In this document: positions 20,630-31,766 of the stretch, in pieces
Layout of the letters: every line of letters starts with the position of its first letter
Numbering within the stretch: position 1 is the stretch's first letter
From: Cylindrodendrum hubeiense
Lineage: Eukaryota; Ascomycota; Sordariomycetes; Hypocreales; Nectriaceae
Direction: 5' to 3'
Assembly: GCA_014621425.1 (NCBI GenBank)
Contig: JAANBB010000434.1
Coordinates: forward strand, 1-33,089
DNA: 33,089 nt
The notes under the pieces: generated by a model
What the model was told of the DNA's origin: nothing
Databases searched by the model: none
What the model saw: only the letters and a program-made list of their open reading frames with translations
Program-made: the position numbers and the translations under genes

Positions 20630-23550
20630 ATGGATTCTCCAAAGCCTGGCCTAGACCTCGAGAAGGAGCTGACGTGCTCGGTATGTATCTATCTCTCTTC
20701 TCCCACCTGCTCCGCTCCACCTGGGCTTGCTCGCCAGCCACCAAGTGATTTCCATCGCCATTCGAGACGGCTGCTGATGATGCGCAGATATGCACGGAGC
20801 TCCTTTACCAACCCTTAACGCTTCTTGATTGCCTTCACACTTTCTGCGGCGCCTGCCTCAAGGAATGGTTCTCTTTCCAAGCTGCGACAGCCGAGAGATC
20901 GCCCAACCCACCAGCTCCTGGGACCCCCGTCTTTACCTGCCCAGCATGTCGAGCGAGCGTCCGAGATACTCGGCACAACGCCACCGTTGTGACTCTCTTG
21001 GACATGTTTGTGGCCGCGAACCCGGACAAGGAGCGCTCGGCCTCGGAGAAGGAAGAAATGGCTGGGAAATACAAACCGGGTGACGTGGTGCTCCCCAAGC
21101 TCTCAACCCGTGGCAGGACGGCTGAGGAGCGGCGTGCAGTCAACGAGGACCGACGACTAATAGATGAGGTTCGGGAGATGAGTCTACGGGATGCGGGAGT
21201 CTCATCATCGGTTCCACCCAGGACACGGAGACGGCGAGAGAGCCGGTCGGACGATAGGCCAAGAGCAAGCCGAGACAGGAGCCTGGACAGCCGACCACGA
21301 CGAAGCGGCCATACCTCGCGGGGGGAAGAGGGGGCACGGCACAGTTCTGACCAAGTTTCTTCCGACAGTGAACGGAGGCATAGACGAAGCGAGTCGAGAC
21401 AACGCCAGATCGAACACCAGTCGTCCATCAGATCACTCATCAGCTCAGCGGATATGAGCGAACGGGATATTGAAAGAGAGATCGAGTCCTTTGCTCGGCA
21501 AATCCAGGAAGAAGGACTCCTTGATGGACTTGACTTGGACAATATCGATTTGAGTCGAGACGACGAGCTCAGCCGGCGAATCACGGAGGCATATCGTCGA
21601 CGACAGAGGGAGCGGGAGCGGGAGCGAGCTCGCCATGAGGCTTCGCGGAGGAATACCGCAAGTGGCTATTCTTCCTCTTCCCGATACACGGAGTCGTCAA
21701 CAGCCGTGGATCCGAGGTTACGGGCACCGGAAGGAAGCGACCGGCAAAGAAGCCGCACTCGCGCCCATTCCAGGTCGGCCAGCGCAACAAGCCAAACCGA
21801 GGAGCGAAGCAGACCACCCCCATCTGTATCAGCCGCAGCATTGGACGTTCAGGACTCTAGCCGCAGGACGAGAAGGCGGACATCCAGCGATAGTCGCAGT
21901 GCTACAACTCCAATTTTCCCCACTGCATCCGAGACCAGGCCTGCGGCTCGGTCATCGACAGACCTAACGCTGAGGTCTCAGACATCGGACCCAACGGCTC
22001 CACGATCTAGTTTCAGTGAATCGCGGAGCTCAAGCTCGCCTGCAGTTCCTGGAACAATTCCAAATGCAAACGAACCAGCAGCACACGGCTCCAGTAATCT
22101 GTCGTTCGCCAGTCGTGCGCCTCAGGGAGCACTGTCGAGTGGACCGAGCACAACGCAGCCTACGACAAGTCACCAAGAATCGGGCGCAGGACGTGGAAGC
22201 CGGTCTAACAGACCCGCGGACCTATCCATTATTCATTCAAGTGTCACGAGTCCCGTGACTAGCCCAACAATGATAGGACACCCACGAACACGATCCCAGC
22301 TGTTTCCAGAGCCATCAATCAGTTGCTCGCGATGTAACAAGCCGCACATCGAATATGAAGTCCATTACAGCTGCGGTACCTGTTCTAACGGCCAGTGGAA
22401 CATGTGCCTCGACTGTTACCGAGCAGGAAAGGGATGTCTTTACTGGTTCGGCTTCGGTCACGGTGCCTATGCAAAGTGGGAAAAGAAACGCCAGCAATCA
22501 GATGGCCAAGTGCCCATGCCTCATATACTTACAGCAAGCCGCTTCATACGACCTCGGTCCACCCCTGGCGGAGCAGATGGCAGGAAAACACTTTCGATTG
22601 AGGATCCCCGGAAGCGACTGGAGAGTGGGACATTTTGTGCCAAGTGTTTCGCATGGACCAACGACTGTTATTGGCGCTGTGATGTTTGTAACGAGGGTGA
22701 CTGGGGCTTTTGCAATGATTGTGTGAACCAGGGAAGATCTTGTACACATACTCTCCTGCCTCTCGCCCACGAAGCTACGCAATCTCAGGGGCGGCCGGTG
22801 AGCCCAAGGTCTCCTGGACGACCTCCCACCGCGACAATCCTCACTGGCCCCAACGCATCAAGCATGGGGGCCTTCAAGCCCCTGTCGTTTGCTACCAGAT
22901 GCGATGTCTGCCAGGATCCAATTACCCCTAGTCAGGCAAGATATCATTGTTACAGCTGTACCAGCTCGCTTGTCCCGGACGCGACCCCAGGCGACTACGA
23001 CATATGCTCATCCTGCTATGGCAACCTTGTTGCCCAAGGTGAAATCAGTGGTGAAAATGGCCACTCGGGATGGAGGAGGTGTCTGAACGGGCACAGGATG
23101 GTGGTAGTTGCATTCACTGAAGGCAAGGTCGGTTACTGGAGGTATGTCGCCAGGGACCTCGTGGGCGGCCGTAGCTTGCGTTCTGAGGCCCCCGAGAACC
23201 CGGAGCACCAGGCCAAGGGCTACCAGAAATGGCTATGGCAGCACGGTGACCAAGCTGTGGCTCGTCTCCTCACCAAGGACGTATCCGAGACGGCACCTAA
23301 GAGCGACGGATCGACCACGATGGCACAAAACTACCCGCCTGATGGCGGAGTCGGATACAAGGCGGCTGCCAGGTGGGCTTGGTACCCCAAGGTTGGGTCA
23401 GACGACGAGCTGCTATTCCCCCGAGGCGCCGAGATCAAAGAGATTGAGGATGTTAATGGAGATTGGTTCTTTGGGTCGTACATGGGCACTCGGGGATTGT
23501 TCCCAGCACCGTATGTGCGGTTGGAGCAGAGAGCGCACGCTGAGAATTAA
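20630..23550 (+). CDS. RING finger protein with ZZ-like zinc fingers and C-terminal SH3 domain (putative E3 ubiquitin ligase)
   Basis: Exons: 20630-20680 and 20788-23550; 937 residues. The RING is C3HC4: Cys16, Cys19, Cys32, His34, Cys37, Cys40, Cys68, Cys71, with CPACR at the end. The 107 bp intron falls between the first two zinc ligands. A following segment with NPDKERS resembles the region after the RING in CHFR-type ligases. Residues ~110-520 are an Arg/Ser/Glu-rich, probably disordered linker. Three Cys-rich modules start near residues 530, 634 and 722, with repeated CxxC...WxxCxxC patterns like ZZ zinc fingers. An SH3-like domain (~874-930) has ARWAWYP, DELLFPRGAEI, GDWFFGSYMGTRGLFPAPYV. 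Ubiquitin ligase activity is inferred from the RING; substrates are unknown. I do not recognise a named orthologue. Confidence 0.85.
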
Positions 23551-23922
23551 GTGTAGCGAGATACCAAGTTGGGACTCGGAGGATGAAAGTTCCGGGACAT
23601 AGGACAGGCGTAATTTACTCGCAATACCATCTTTCCGTTCAGCAGCTGCCGGTCATGTTGAATTGCTGACACAACTTCGGATGGAACTCGGGGTGGGTTT
23701 CCCAATCCAATGCCGCCGAGGGTCCGACGGAATTGCGCCATAGCTCTCCGGTTGCGGCCCCACCTCTGACATATCCCACCTCGCTCGCAACCTCCAATTC
23801 CACTCAAGCTTTACAAAGCACAACGCTCCGTCAGCCTCTTTCTCTTCACCTGGGGTATCTCCACCCGCGTGACTGTGTCAATTGCCCTCCTCCGGAAGTC
23901 CACGACCCCTTCTTCCGTCCCG
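23551..23922. promoter_or_regulatory. Promoter/leader of the cysteine synthase-like gene
   Basis: These 372 bp follow the RING gene and precede the next start codon on the same strand. The last ~150 bp are C/T-rich, as expected for a fungal leader. A frame open from 23869 begins with GTG, not ATG, so the start at 23923 is kept. Confidence 0.4.
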
Positions 23923-25099
23923 ATGTTCCGCCACAGCGTGCGGCGCCTCGCCATTGCGGCGGCCAAGGCTGCTGAGCCCAGCGCCTACACCATCGCTGTG
24001 TCGAGCGCCCAGGGTGTCGCCAAGGGCTTGACTGGAGGTTCGCTCTATGTACTAGCGTAGCTGTCGACCTGACCCGAATGCTGACTGCCTGCTCTCTCCA
24101 GCTATTGGCAACACGCCCCTCATCCGCCTGAACAAGCTCTCCGAGGAGACGGGTTGCGAGATCCTCGGCAAGGCCGAGTTCATGAACCCCGGAGGCTCTA
24201 TCAAGGACCGAGCCGCCTTATACGTCGTCAAGGACGCCGAGGAGCGCGGCCTGCTCCAGCCCGGCGGCACCGTTGTCGAGGGCACCGCCGGAAACACGGG
24301 CATCGGCCTGGCCCACGTCTGCCGGTCCCGCGGCTACAAGCTCGTCATCTACATGCCCAACACCCAGTCCCAGGGCAAGATCGACCTGCTCCGGCTCCTC
24401 GGCGCCGAGGTCTACCCCGTCCCGGCCGTCGCCTTCGACAACCCGGAAAACTACAACCACCAGGCCCGCCGCCATGCTGAGAGCCTTGAGAACGCCGTCT
24501 GGACCAACCAATTCGACAACACTGCCAACCGAAGGGCACACATCGAGACTACCGGTCCCGAGATCTGGAGTCAGACCCAGGGCAAGGTTGATGCCTTCAC
24601 CTGCGCCACCGGCACCGCTGGCACCCTGGCCGGCATCACCCGGTACCTGAAGGAGGTCTCGAACGGCCGTGTCAAGAGCTTCCTCGCCGATCCTCCTGGC
24701 AGCGTGCTGCACTCGTACATCACCTCCGGCGGCAAGCTCATCGAGCGCTCCGGCTCCTCCATCACCGAGGGCATCGGTCAGGGTCGCATTACCGACAACC
24801 TCCAGCCCGATATTGACCTGCTCGACGGGTCGTTGACCATTGCCGACGAAAAGAGCATCGAGATGGTCTACCGCTGCCTCGACGAGGAGGGTCTGTACCT
24901 GGGCGCCAGCTCCTCGCTGAACGTCGTGGCAGCCAAGGAGGTGGCTGAGAAGCTGGGCAAGGGCCACACTGTCGTTACTGTCCTCTGCGACGGTGCATAC
25001 AGATATGCCGACAGATTGTTCTCACGCACGTGGTTGACTGAGAAGAAGCTTTTGGGTGCTATCCCGAAGCACCTGGAGAAGTACATTGTTCTACCATAG
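23923..25099 (+). CDS. Cysteine synthase-like PLP enzyme (O-acetylserine sulfhydrylase family), probably mitochondrial
   Basis: Exons: 23923-24037 and 24102-25099; 370 residues. Family enzymes use pyridoxal phosphate to make cysteine from O-acetylserine and sulfide. The N-terminus ([17 protein letters not shown]) is basic and amphipathic, pointing to mitochondria. Key motifs are [25 protein letters not shown] with PLP Lys73, [32 protein letters not shown] and [12 protein letters not shown]. The segment [11 protein letters not shown]...[24 protein letters not shown] is the type seen in fungal CysB/yeast Mcy1-like proteins, so that subgroup is favoured over cystathionine beta-synthase. The intron (64 bp) has the weak donor GTTCGC, but the join restores the conserved AIGNTPL. 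Activity on O-acetylserine versus another substrate cannot be settled from sequence. Confidence 0.92.
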
Positions 25100-25159
25100 A
25101 GGGTTATGTTGTACAGGAGAGTAGATATTACACATTTATGGTACATGATAACGTTAAAC

Positions 25160-26409
25160 TCATACCTCAGCCGCTGGCTTAGCCGGGGCAGCCCAGGCGG
25201 GCCTGTTTCCCGTGACCTTCTCGTACACATCCGCGCAAACCTCGTTGTACTTGGGGCTAGACTCGACAAACTCCTTCAGGTGCTCCTCCAACTTCTTCTC
25301 GATGGGCGCCAGACCCTTGGCGGCATCGCCAACAATCTCTTGGGCCAACGACATGCCCTTGATGTTCAGGGCAACAGCCTGAACGAATTCACTCATGGAG
25401 AGAGTGGCACGGCCTCTGTTCTTAGGCAGGTTCTGCTCCTGGTGAGGCCTCAGGTCCGAAATGAGAGAGAGGACGCGGATCTCCTCTCCTTCCTTAAGAT
25501 CCCGAGACCACAAGCTCGTGAGAGCCTGCGCGCTGTCAGAGAGCGCCGCCAGCTCCGTCTCGGCTGGCTTCTCTTGTTGCTTCAAAGATTGGACGGCAGA
25601 GGCCTGGGCAAAGAGGACTTGTCCACGCACAAGGGGGTGGGATTGTGTTTGCTCGAGCGCAGTCAGGCTCTCGTTGACGTGAGGTGGTCGCTGGAGGAGG
25701 TCCAGGACAATCTCAGTCCACCTCAATGCATCCACCGACTTGGCATCACCAGGGCCAGCATGCGTGACCTTGTTGTTGATGAAGGTCAACAGCTGAATAA
25801 CGTGCTCCTTCTGGGATAGTTCGAAGCCGGTCTTCTGCGCCTGCTTGGCGCACTCAATGATTGAGTAGATCTGTCCGTTGCGGCCAGCTTTGCGGATCAT
25901 CTTCATGTAGTGGTGCTGGGGAAGTCTGATGCCGGCCTTTTGGTAACCCGCCAGAAGCGTGCCCAGGTTGTCCCAATCCTCCTTAGTCTTCATCAACTCG
26001 AGAACGCTAATGAGGGCCTTCTTGGAGTTGGGGACATCCTTAAACCGGTCGATGGTGGAGAACCTGTGCTCAAGACCGTCGAGCTCGATAATGACGGGGT
26101 TCTGTTGGATGTAGGTTCGGGACTTGGGGCTGAAGATGAGCTCGCGCTGCTTTTCGGGGAGGTATGAAGGAAGAATGATCTTCTCCTGGATGTTGTTGAG
26201 GACCTCGTTCAAGCTCGAGTTATCGGTCTCGGTGAAGATGGCCTTCAAGCCTGCGACGGGATATGTGAGCGGATGGCTTTCATGGACAAGACAGAAGAAG
26301 ACCTACCGTAGGCGGGAGTTGAGCTGAATTTGCGGGCTGAACGAGACACCATGGAGGTGCGCAGGTTGGCCAGCGGCCGCATGGCCTGAGTCAATGAGCT
26401 TTTTACCAT
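25160..26409 (-). CDS. Conserved-looking protein of unknown function, putative mitochondrial
   Basis: Exons (minus strand): 26409-26307 and 26250-25160; intron 56 bp; 397 residues. The N-terminus has a clear presequence pattern: Arg/Ser-rich, no acidic residues and SARKFSSTPAYG, resembling a matrix protease cleavage region. The rest is mostly helical and soluble. The stretch around residues 115-200 (DNLGTLLAGYQKAGIRLPQHHYMK, split here by eye, then GRNGQIYSIIECAKQA) resembles helical-repeat (PPR-like) proteins, but the repeats are not regular enough to call. The C-terminus is Ala/Pro/Lys-rich. It shares a 237 bp divergent promoter with a mitochondrial ribosomal protein, which fits a role in mitochondrial gene expression; that is an inference. 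Its stop lies 60 bp from the convergent cysteine synthase stop. Confidence 0.82.
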
Positions 26410-26646
26410 GATTTCGTAAGTTGAATCGTAAAATAAACAATCTTTTATTCTATGAAGCTCTATGGAAAAGTCCCTGTTCTCAAAAGATGGACGCAGAAAC
26501 GCGCAGGGACCGTGGAATTTTCGGAGAAACTCCACCCCCGGACCAATCATGCGCGAGAATTGGAAGGCCAACCCAGGAACTTTGGAGCTTCGGAAATTCT
26601 AGCGTCGGCTCAGTGCTCTGTATCTTTGCACGACAACCCACTCACG
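26410..26646. promoter_or_regulatory. Compact divergent promoter between two mitochondrial-protein genes
   Basis: Only 237 bp separate the start codons of the putative mitochondrial protein (minus) and bL19m (plus), so both must be transcribed from this short interval. No specific binding site was identified. Confidence 0.6.
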
Positions 26647-27363
26647 ATGAACGTTGCGAACGCCGGACGGCCAGTTGGCTGTCTCAAATCCGTCTTCCGG
26701 CAGACGAGATACCAGAGAACCTTCCAACGATGTCTCTCCGCGGCCGCGGCGACTCCCGCCAAGCCTACAGCCCGACCTGAGTTCAGCGCACGACAACGTA
26801 AGACTCAGCCTTTACCGTCTGTTTGGCTTCGTTGGGCGCAATCTTCTAACAGTTGAACTTTAGGTGCCGACAACGACAAGGTCAACAAGTTTGCCATCTG
26901 GCCCCAGGTGCCTTCCATCCGCACCACCCACCCCGACCCGATGCCCATCCTCCGCGAGAAGCAGATCGCCAAGCTGGACCCGACGGGAGCCCGCACCCGG
27001 CTCTTCTCACGCGAGCACGCCGACAGTGCCAAGGTGGGCGACGTTCTGATGGTATCCACCAAGGCGGGCGAGCCGTTCGCAGGCGCCTTCATCCAGATCC
27101 GCCGCCGCGGGCAGGACACAGCGATCCTGCTGCGAGGCCAGATGATGAAGGTGGGAGTGGAGATGTGGTTCAAGATCTACAGCCCTACGGTTACGGGTAT
27201 CGACATCATCTGGCGACGACCGAAGCGCGCGCGCAGAGCCCGATTGACGTACATGCGCAAGCCCAGCCACGACATGGGCAGCGTGGACCAGCTGGTCTTT
27301 GCTTGGAAGAAGGAGCGACATACTCTCCGATCACGGTCGCAGACTGGGCAGAAGAGGAAATAA
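26647..27363 (+). CDS. IMG1: Mitochondrial large-subunit ribosomal protein bL19m (Img1/MrpL19 type)
   Basis: Exons: 26647-26797 and 26864-27363; intron 66 bp (GTAAGA...TTTAG); 216 residues. bL19 lies at the subunit interface of the mitoribosome. Residues 1-50 are a basic, acid-poor presequence (SVFRQTRYQRTFQRCLS). The bL19 core shows KVGDVLMVSTKAGEPFAGAF, IQIRRRGQDTAILLRGQMMK, GVEMWFKIYSPTVTGIDIIW and RRPKRARRARLTYMRK. The C-terminus is basic. The start at 26647 gives the presequence; longer frames overlapping it are in other phases. It is divergent from the putative mitochondrial gene at 25160-26409. Confidence 0.92.
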
Positions 27364-28560
27364 GGAATTCTTGCATGGGAGGGCTGAGCTGTATGATACT
27401 CGGTGTATAAGAGCCTGTATAAATGGACATGGACCAGTCAACTCATTCGATGTTGGGTGGAAATCGTGTGTCTACTGAAGGAGAGACTTGTTTGGGACGG
27501 CTTCGAAAACGAGTCTGTGCGACGAATGGTATGCACAGATTCATCCGCATGTTGCCCGGATTTTGGACAATTGTAGAACTCGGCGGCACCAGAGCTCGAC
27601 GTTGATAAACCTGGGCCACAGAGTTGAGCTGCTCGATGCGGTTGCCCAATAGCCGGGCATCCCGCGTAGGCTCCTTTGGGAACCGAAATCTCCAATCTCC
27701 CAAGTACGCCATGTTCCATTACGCATACGTCTGCCTCGTATGATGATCGACGAATATAATGTCCTTACCACCCTTGAGAAAAGCGTAGGGTAGCATGTGA
27801 TTCAAGCCAGCCAGCACTACTCGGAGTAGTTTCCCAAAATCCCACCTCGTCGTCTAAGCCCCCCCTCCTTCATCCCAATTGACTATGTGAGTACTAAATC
27901 CTACGTAGGCCTATATATGGCATCGTTCGTTTTCTGCGGCGCTATTTGTTTAGGCAAGAGTAAACGTCAAACCGTTCTCTGTTCGACATTGAGACGCCCG
28001 TGCCCCTGTGATCGGTGCCACATAGATTGGCGGTCGATCAGATCGAGGCAGCAATATGTGAGGATGGGGCTCACCAAGTTCAAAGAGCTAGTAACCCCGC
28101 GTGTCGCGTGTCAGGTGTAGAAACGACGTTGCTTCCAAAAATATCCCATGTTTTGGCGTTGAGCATGGGCAAGCAACGACGACGGGCGTCGCAACCCCCT
28201 GGCTGGTCGCCCTCGACGAGATACAGGGTACACCCCGGACGAGTTTGCATGAATGGCCTGCCACACTCGGCCAGGGTTTGTGAACTGATGCGGACAAAGG
28301 TATCGTGGAGTTGTAGCAAGTTAGGAGGAGCACTCGCGGCCGAGAGCAGTGTCTGGTGCTGCCGTTGGGCGATGTTCGCGTTTCAGGAGTCGTCATGGGC
28401 CACCGATGAGGAAAGATGGAGGGCTAAGCCTCTATGCGATCACCATCCGGCGTCTCGCATCGTGTTGGAGGGAGAGGGCATAATTATTATAGGGATTGTA
28501 TGGGGTCATTGGATAGGGGAGCATGGGGAATGAGAGGGCATCGCCGGGGGCGTTAGGGGG
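27364..28560. other. Long intergenic region upstream of alpha-actinin
   Basis: About 1.2 kb with no supported gene. Open frames on both strands, including one of 172 codons from a GTG at 28015, lack domain character and overlap each other. No tRNA, repeat family or transposon remnant was recognised. It probably contains the bL19m 3' end and the upstream control region of alpha-actinin. Confidence 0.4.
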
Positions 28561-28567
28561 TATAAAC
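28561..28567 (+). promoter_or_regulatory. Candidate TATA box of the alpha-actinin gene
   Basis: TATAAAC follows a G-rich stretch (GTTAGGGGG), about 360 bp before the start codon at 28923. The position would give a leader of roughly 330 bases containing the CATTCATCTTGGGC repeats. It is based on motif alone. Confidence 0.35.
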
Positions 28568-28689
28568 CAGGCCGAAGTTCGCTCCCCGCCCGCGCCTTGG
28601 AGTCCGTCTTCTGAGTCCAGCCCAGTCACCGGGATTCTCTGTTCAATTCTCTCTCTCATTTGGGCAGGCCCGTTTCATTCGATATTCGT

Positions 28690-28745
28690 CATTCATTTTG
28701 GGCCATTCATCTTGGGTCATTCATCTTGGGCCATTCATTCATTTA
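28690..28745 (+). repeat. 14-bp tandem repeat in the alpha-actinin leader
   Basis: Three consecutive 14-bp units occur at 28690-28703, 28704-28717 and 28718-28731: CATTCATTTTGGGC, CATTCATCTTGGGT and CATTCATCTTGGGC. A partial fourth unit of CATTCATT repeats follows. The units differ at one or two positions. The repeat lies upstream of the start codon and downstream of the candidate TATA box. Confidence 0.85.
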
Positions 28746-28922
28746 CTTTAACGAGCGTCTTATTTGCTGCTGGACATTCAGCACTTTAACGAACCTCGTC
28801 AACGACGTAATCAATAGCGGGAACCCCCAGCACATCACCAGGGTGCCGGCCACCGCATTGGGCACTGTTGACAGGCGTCGCCCGCCACTCCCAGCACACC
28901 GAACCACTAGAACCCGCCTGGC

Positions 28923-31766
28923 ATGGCCTCCAGTCCCGCCGCTGGGGATGGCGCTCAGGGGACGCTACCGCTGCAGCCCAGCAACGTGGACAGCAACGAG
29001 CAGTTCCCCGATTTTTGTTTACACTCCCGATTTAGCGACAGCAGCTCGCCGGACTACCACCATCCAAGCCCAAACCCTCGCCATCACCAGCAGTCCCCAT
29101 CCGTCTGCTCATCGCGCCTGTCGACCATCTCCAACTTCTCCGCAACATCCGCATCCACCGCAGCCAGCTCCGTCGGCTCGCCATCGTCCCGTCCCGTCTC
29201 CGCGTGCCTCGACTCCTGCAACAGCTCGCCGTCGCCCGTTGCCAGGCCCCGGACCCTCACCAGCGCCAGTGCCAGCTCCAGTGGCAGCGCCAGCGCCACC
29301 TCATCCCCCACCCCGCGGTCCCGACGCGACAAGTCGCAGCTGCATGCTGTGCGAGCGCAGCGGTCAGGAAGCCGAAGTTTCTCATTGGGCGTCAAGGACG
29401 ACAGTAGGGATAAGCCCTCAACCAAGCCGCGGAGGTTCCTGCGAAGTTCCAGTAGTCCTGCCGATGCTCTTGCTGCTGTCGAGCCCCCGCATGACACCGG
29501 CTTGACCAAGATGGCCTTCGCCGACCAGCAGCGGTGGGTTGCTGTCCAGCAAAAGACGTTTACGAAATGGTAGCTATGCCCTGATCCTCCCTGATCTGCT
29601 TTGGTCCTTATTGGCACCGCCTTGCTCTGCAATGTCGTGCCTCCTCTCCCCATCCCATCCCTTCCCTTCCCTCCCTTCCCTTGTATTCGGTGACCCCTGT
29701 GCTGACGTTGTGTCCTTTGTTCCAGGCTCAACACCAAGGTCGAGTCCCGCAATGTCGAGGTCAAGGACCTAGCGGCTGATCTCAGCGATGGTGTATGTGG
29801 AATCATCCAGAGACGACGAGTTCAAACACTGACGATGCATCAATACAGGTCATTCTTATCCATCTCCTCGAGTGCCTCTCCAACGAATCCCTCGGTCGCT
29901 ATGCTTCCAAACCTAAGCTCCGTGTCCAACGGTTCGAGAATGCCAACCTGGGCCTGGACTTTATCAAGTCCAGGGGCATCCAGATGACCAACATCGGTGC
30001 CGAGGATGTCGTAGATGGCAACCCCAAGATCGTTCTGGGTCTCATCTGGACCCTGATTCTCCGATTCACCATTAGCGACATTAACGAGGAGGGCATGTCT
30101 GCCAAGGAAGGCCTCCTGCTCTGGTGCCAAAGGAAGACAGCTTGTTACGACGAGGTCGAGGTCCGAGACTTTAGCGCTAGCTGGAACAACGGCCTGGCCT
30201 TCTGCGCCCTCCTGGACATCCACAGACCCGACCTTATTGACTACGATGCGCTCGACAAGTCAGACCATCATGGCAACATGCAGATGGCCTTCGATATCGC
30301 GCACAAGGAGATTGGTATCCCCAAGCTGCTCGATGTCGAGGATGTGTGTGACGTGGCTAAGCCCGATGAACGGAGTTTGATGACCTACATTGCATACTGG
30401 TTCCACGCATTCTCACAGATGGAAAAGGTGGAGAATGCCGGTCGCCGAGTCGAGAAGTTTGTCAACAGCATGCAAGGTGCATGGGAGATGCAGAGTGCTT
30501 ACGAGCGGCGTATGCGGCAGCTCATCAAGACCATCCTCGGCCAGATTGAGCAATGGAAACAGTCCAAGTTCGAAGGAACATATATCGATGCCAAAGCACA
30601 GGCGATGGAATTTTCTGGGTACAAGAGGGGGAAGAAGCGCGAGTGGGTGGCTGAGAAGAGCGAACTAGCAACCTTGCTTGGAAACATCAAGACCAAGCTT
30701 GGCACGTACCGTCTGCGACCATATGATCCGCCGGCGGATCTTAGCCTGGATGTTCTCGAGAGGAACTGGTCCGAGTTGTCTCAAACCGAAATGACGCGGG
30801 CGCAGTTGATCAACGAGACGATTCGAGAGTAAGTTGCTGTGTTATGCCTTTGGTGGATGAATCCCTGACTAACAATGCCATAGCATCAAGAACGCGCTGC
30901 GCAAATCATTTGCTGACAAGGCCAACGACTTCGCCTTGGCCCTCAACACGATGCAATTAGCTATTTCGGGTCTCGACGGTGACGTGGAGGACCAACTGCA
31001 TCATGTCAGGAAGCTCAGCGATAACCTCCCCCCCCTGGATCGGTATCTGGACACGATTGCGTCATTGGACGAGAAGTGCCAGGAGGCCAACATCGAGGAG
31101 AACGATTTTACGACCTACACCTACGACGAGCTGTCATACGAGCTTGGTCTGGTGAAGACGTCAGTGCAGAAGAAGCTCGCCTTCTTAGAGAACCAGATGG
31201 TGGCCCGAAACATGACCAACCTCACCCCTATCCAGCTGGAAGAGTTTGAGAGTGTCTTCCGGCATTTCGACCGTGACGATACCAACTCCCTACATGAGCT
31301 CGAATTTAGCGCAGCACTCGCCTCGCTGGGTCTCGTCTTCTCAGAAGACGAGATGCACGACTATTTTTTGGAGACGTCCACTGGACGAGATTATGTCACC
31401 TTTGAGCAGTTCATTCGGTTCATGGTCGACGTGACGGAAGACCAGAATACAGCTGAGCAGGTCTTCCAGTCATTCCGTGAGGTGGCTGATGGCAAGCCTT
31501 ATGTGACGGAGATGGACCTGCGCCATAGTCTGGTGCCGGACGAGGTGATTGACCAACTGATTGACATTATGCCGCCTCACAGTGGGCCGGATATGTCTGA
31601 AGATCGAGGAATGCCCCAATTCGATTACATCACGTTCATGGAGAAGATGATTAACGATCCGCGGGATGGACAAGATGATGCAGCGGCAAGTGGCGTGCTG
31701 CAGGACAGGACGAACCTCGAAGCCGGAAGCTCAGTGAAGGATGGGCAAGTCAACGGAGCTTTATAG
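28923..31766 (+). CDS. Alpha-actinin (actin cross-linker) with Ser-rich N-terminal extension
   Basis: Exons: 28923-29569, 29726-29792, 29849-30828, 30884-31766; 858 residues. Alpha-actinin bundles actin filaments, in fungi mainly at the septal contractile ring. Two calponin-homology domains lie at about 200-313 (QQKTFTKWLNTKVESRNVEV, split over two junctions; GLIWTLILRFTI) and 322-430 (AKEGLLLWCQRKT; WNNGLAFCALLDIHRPDLIDY; TYIAYWFHAFSQMEK). A helical spectrin-repeat rod follows (~435-680). The EF-hand region has a loop DRDDTNSLHELE at 694-705 that can bind calcium, and later weaker loops. Residues 1-196 are Ser/Pro/Ala-rich and low-complexity; the classical N-terminus would begin at Met197 (MAFADQQRW). 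The ATG at 28923 is the first in a continuous frame, but initiation at Met197 cannot be excluded. Confidence 0.92.

Noticed and set aside
20133..20654. 173-codon plus-strand frame upstream of the RING gene
   Set aside because: Composition is dominated by Pro, Arg and Ser from GC-rich repeats, it begins without a good start, and it overlaps the RING gene's first exon in another phase.
20835..21584. 249-codon minus-strand frame across the RING gene
   Set aside because: Antisense of the Arg/Ser-rich linker; Ser/Leu/Arg-rich translation without any motif.
24218..24967. 249-codon minus-strand frame across the cysteine synthase-like gene
   Set aside because: Mirror frame caused by strong codon bias (C/G third positions) of the real gene on the plus strand.
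28015..28533. 172-codon plus-strand frame in the spacer before alpha-actinin
   Set aside because: Starts with GTG, has no protein character and overlaps opposite-strand frames of similar length; looks like a chance open frame.
28660..29505. 281-codon plus-strand frame overlapping alpha-actinin
   Set aside because: It is the shifted frame of the Ser/Pro-rich alpha-actinin extension, with Pro/Ala/Thr low complexity produced by the same codons.
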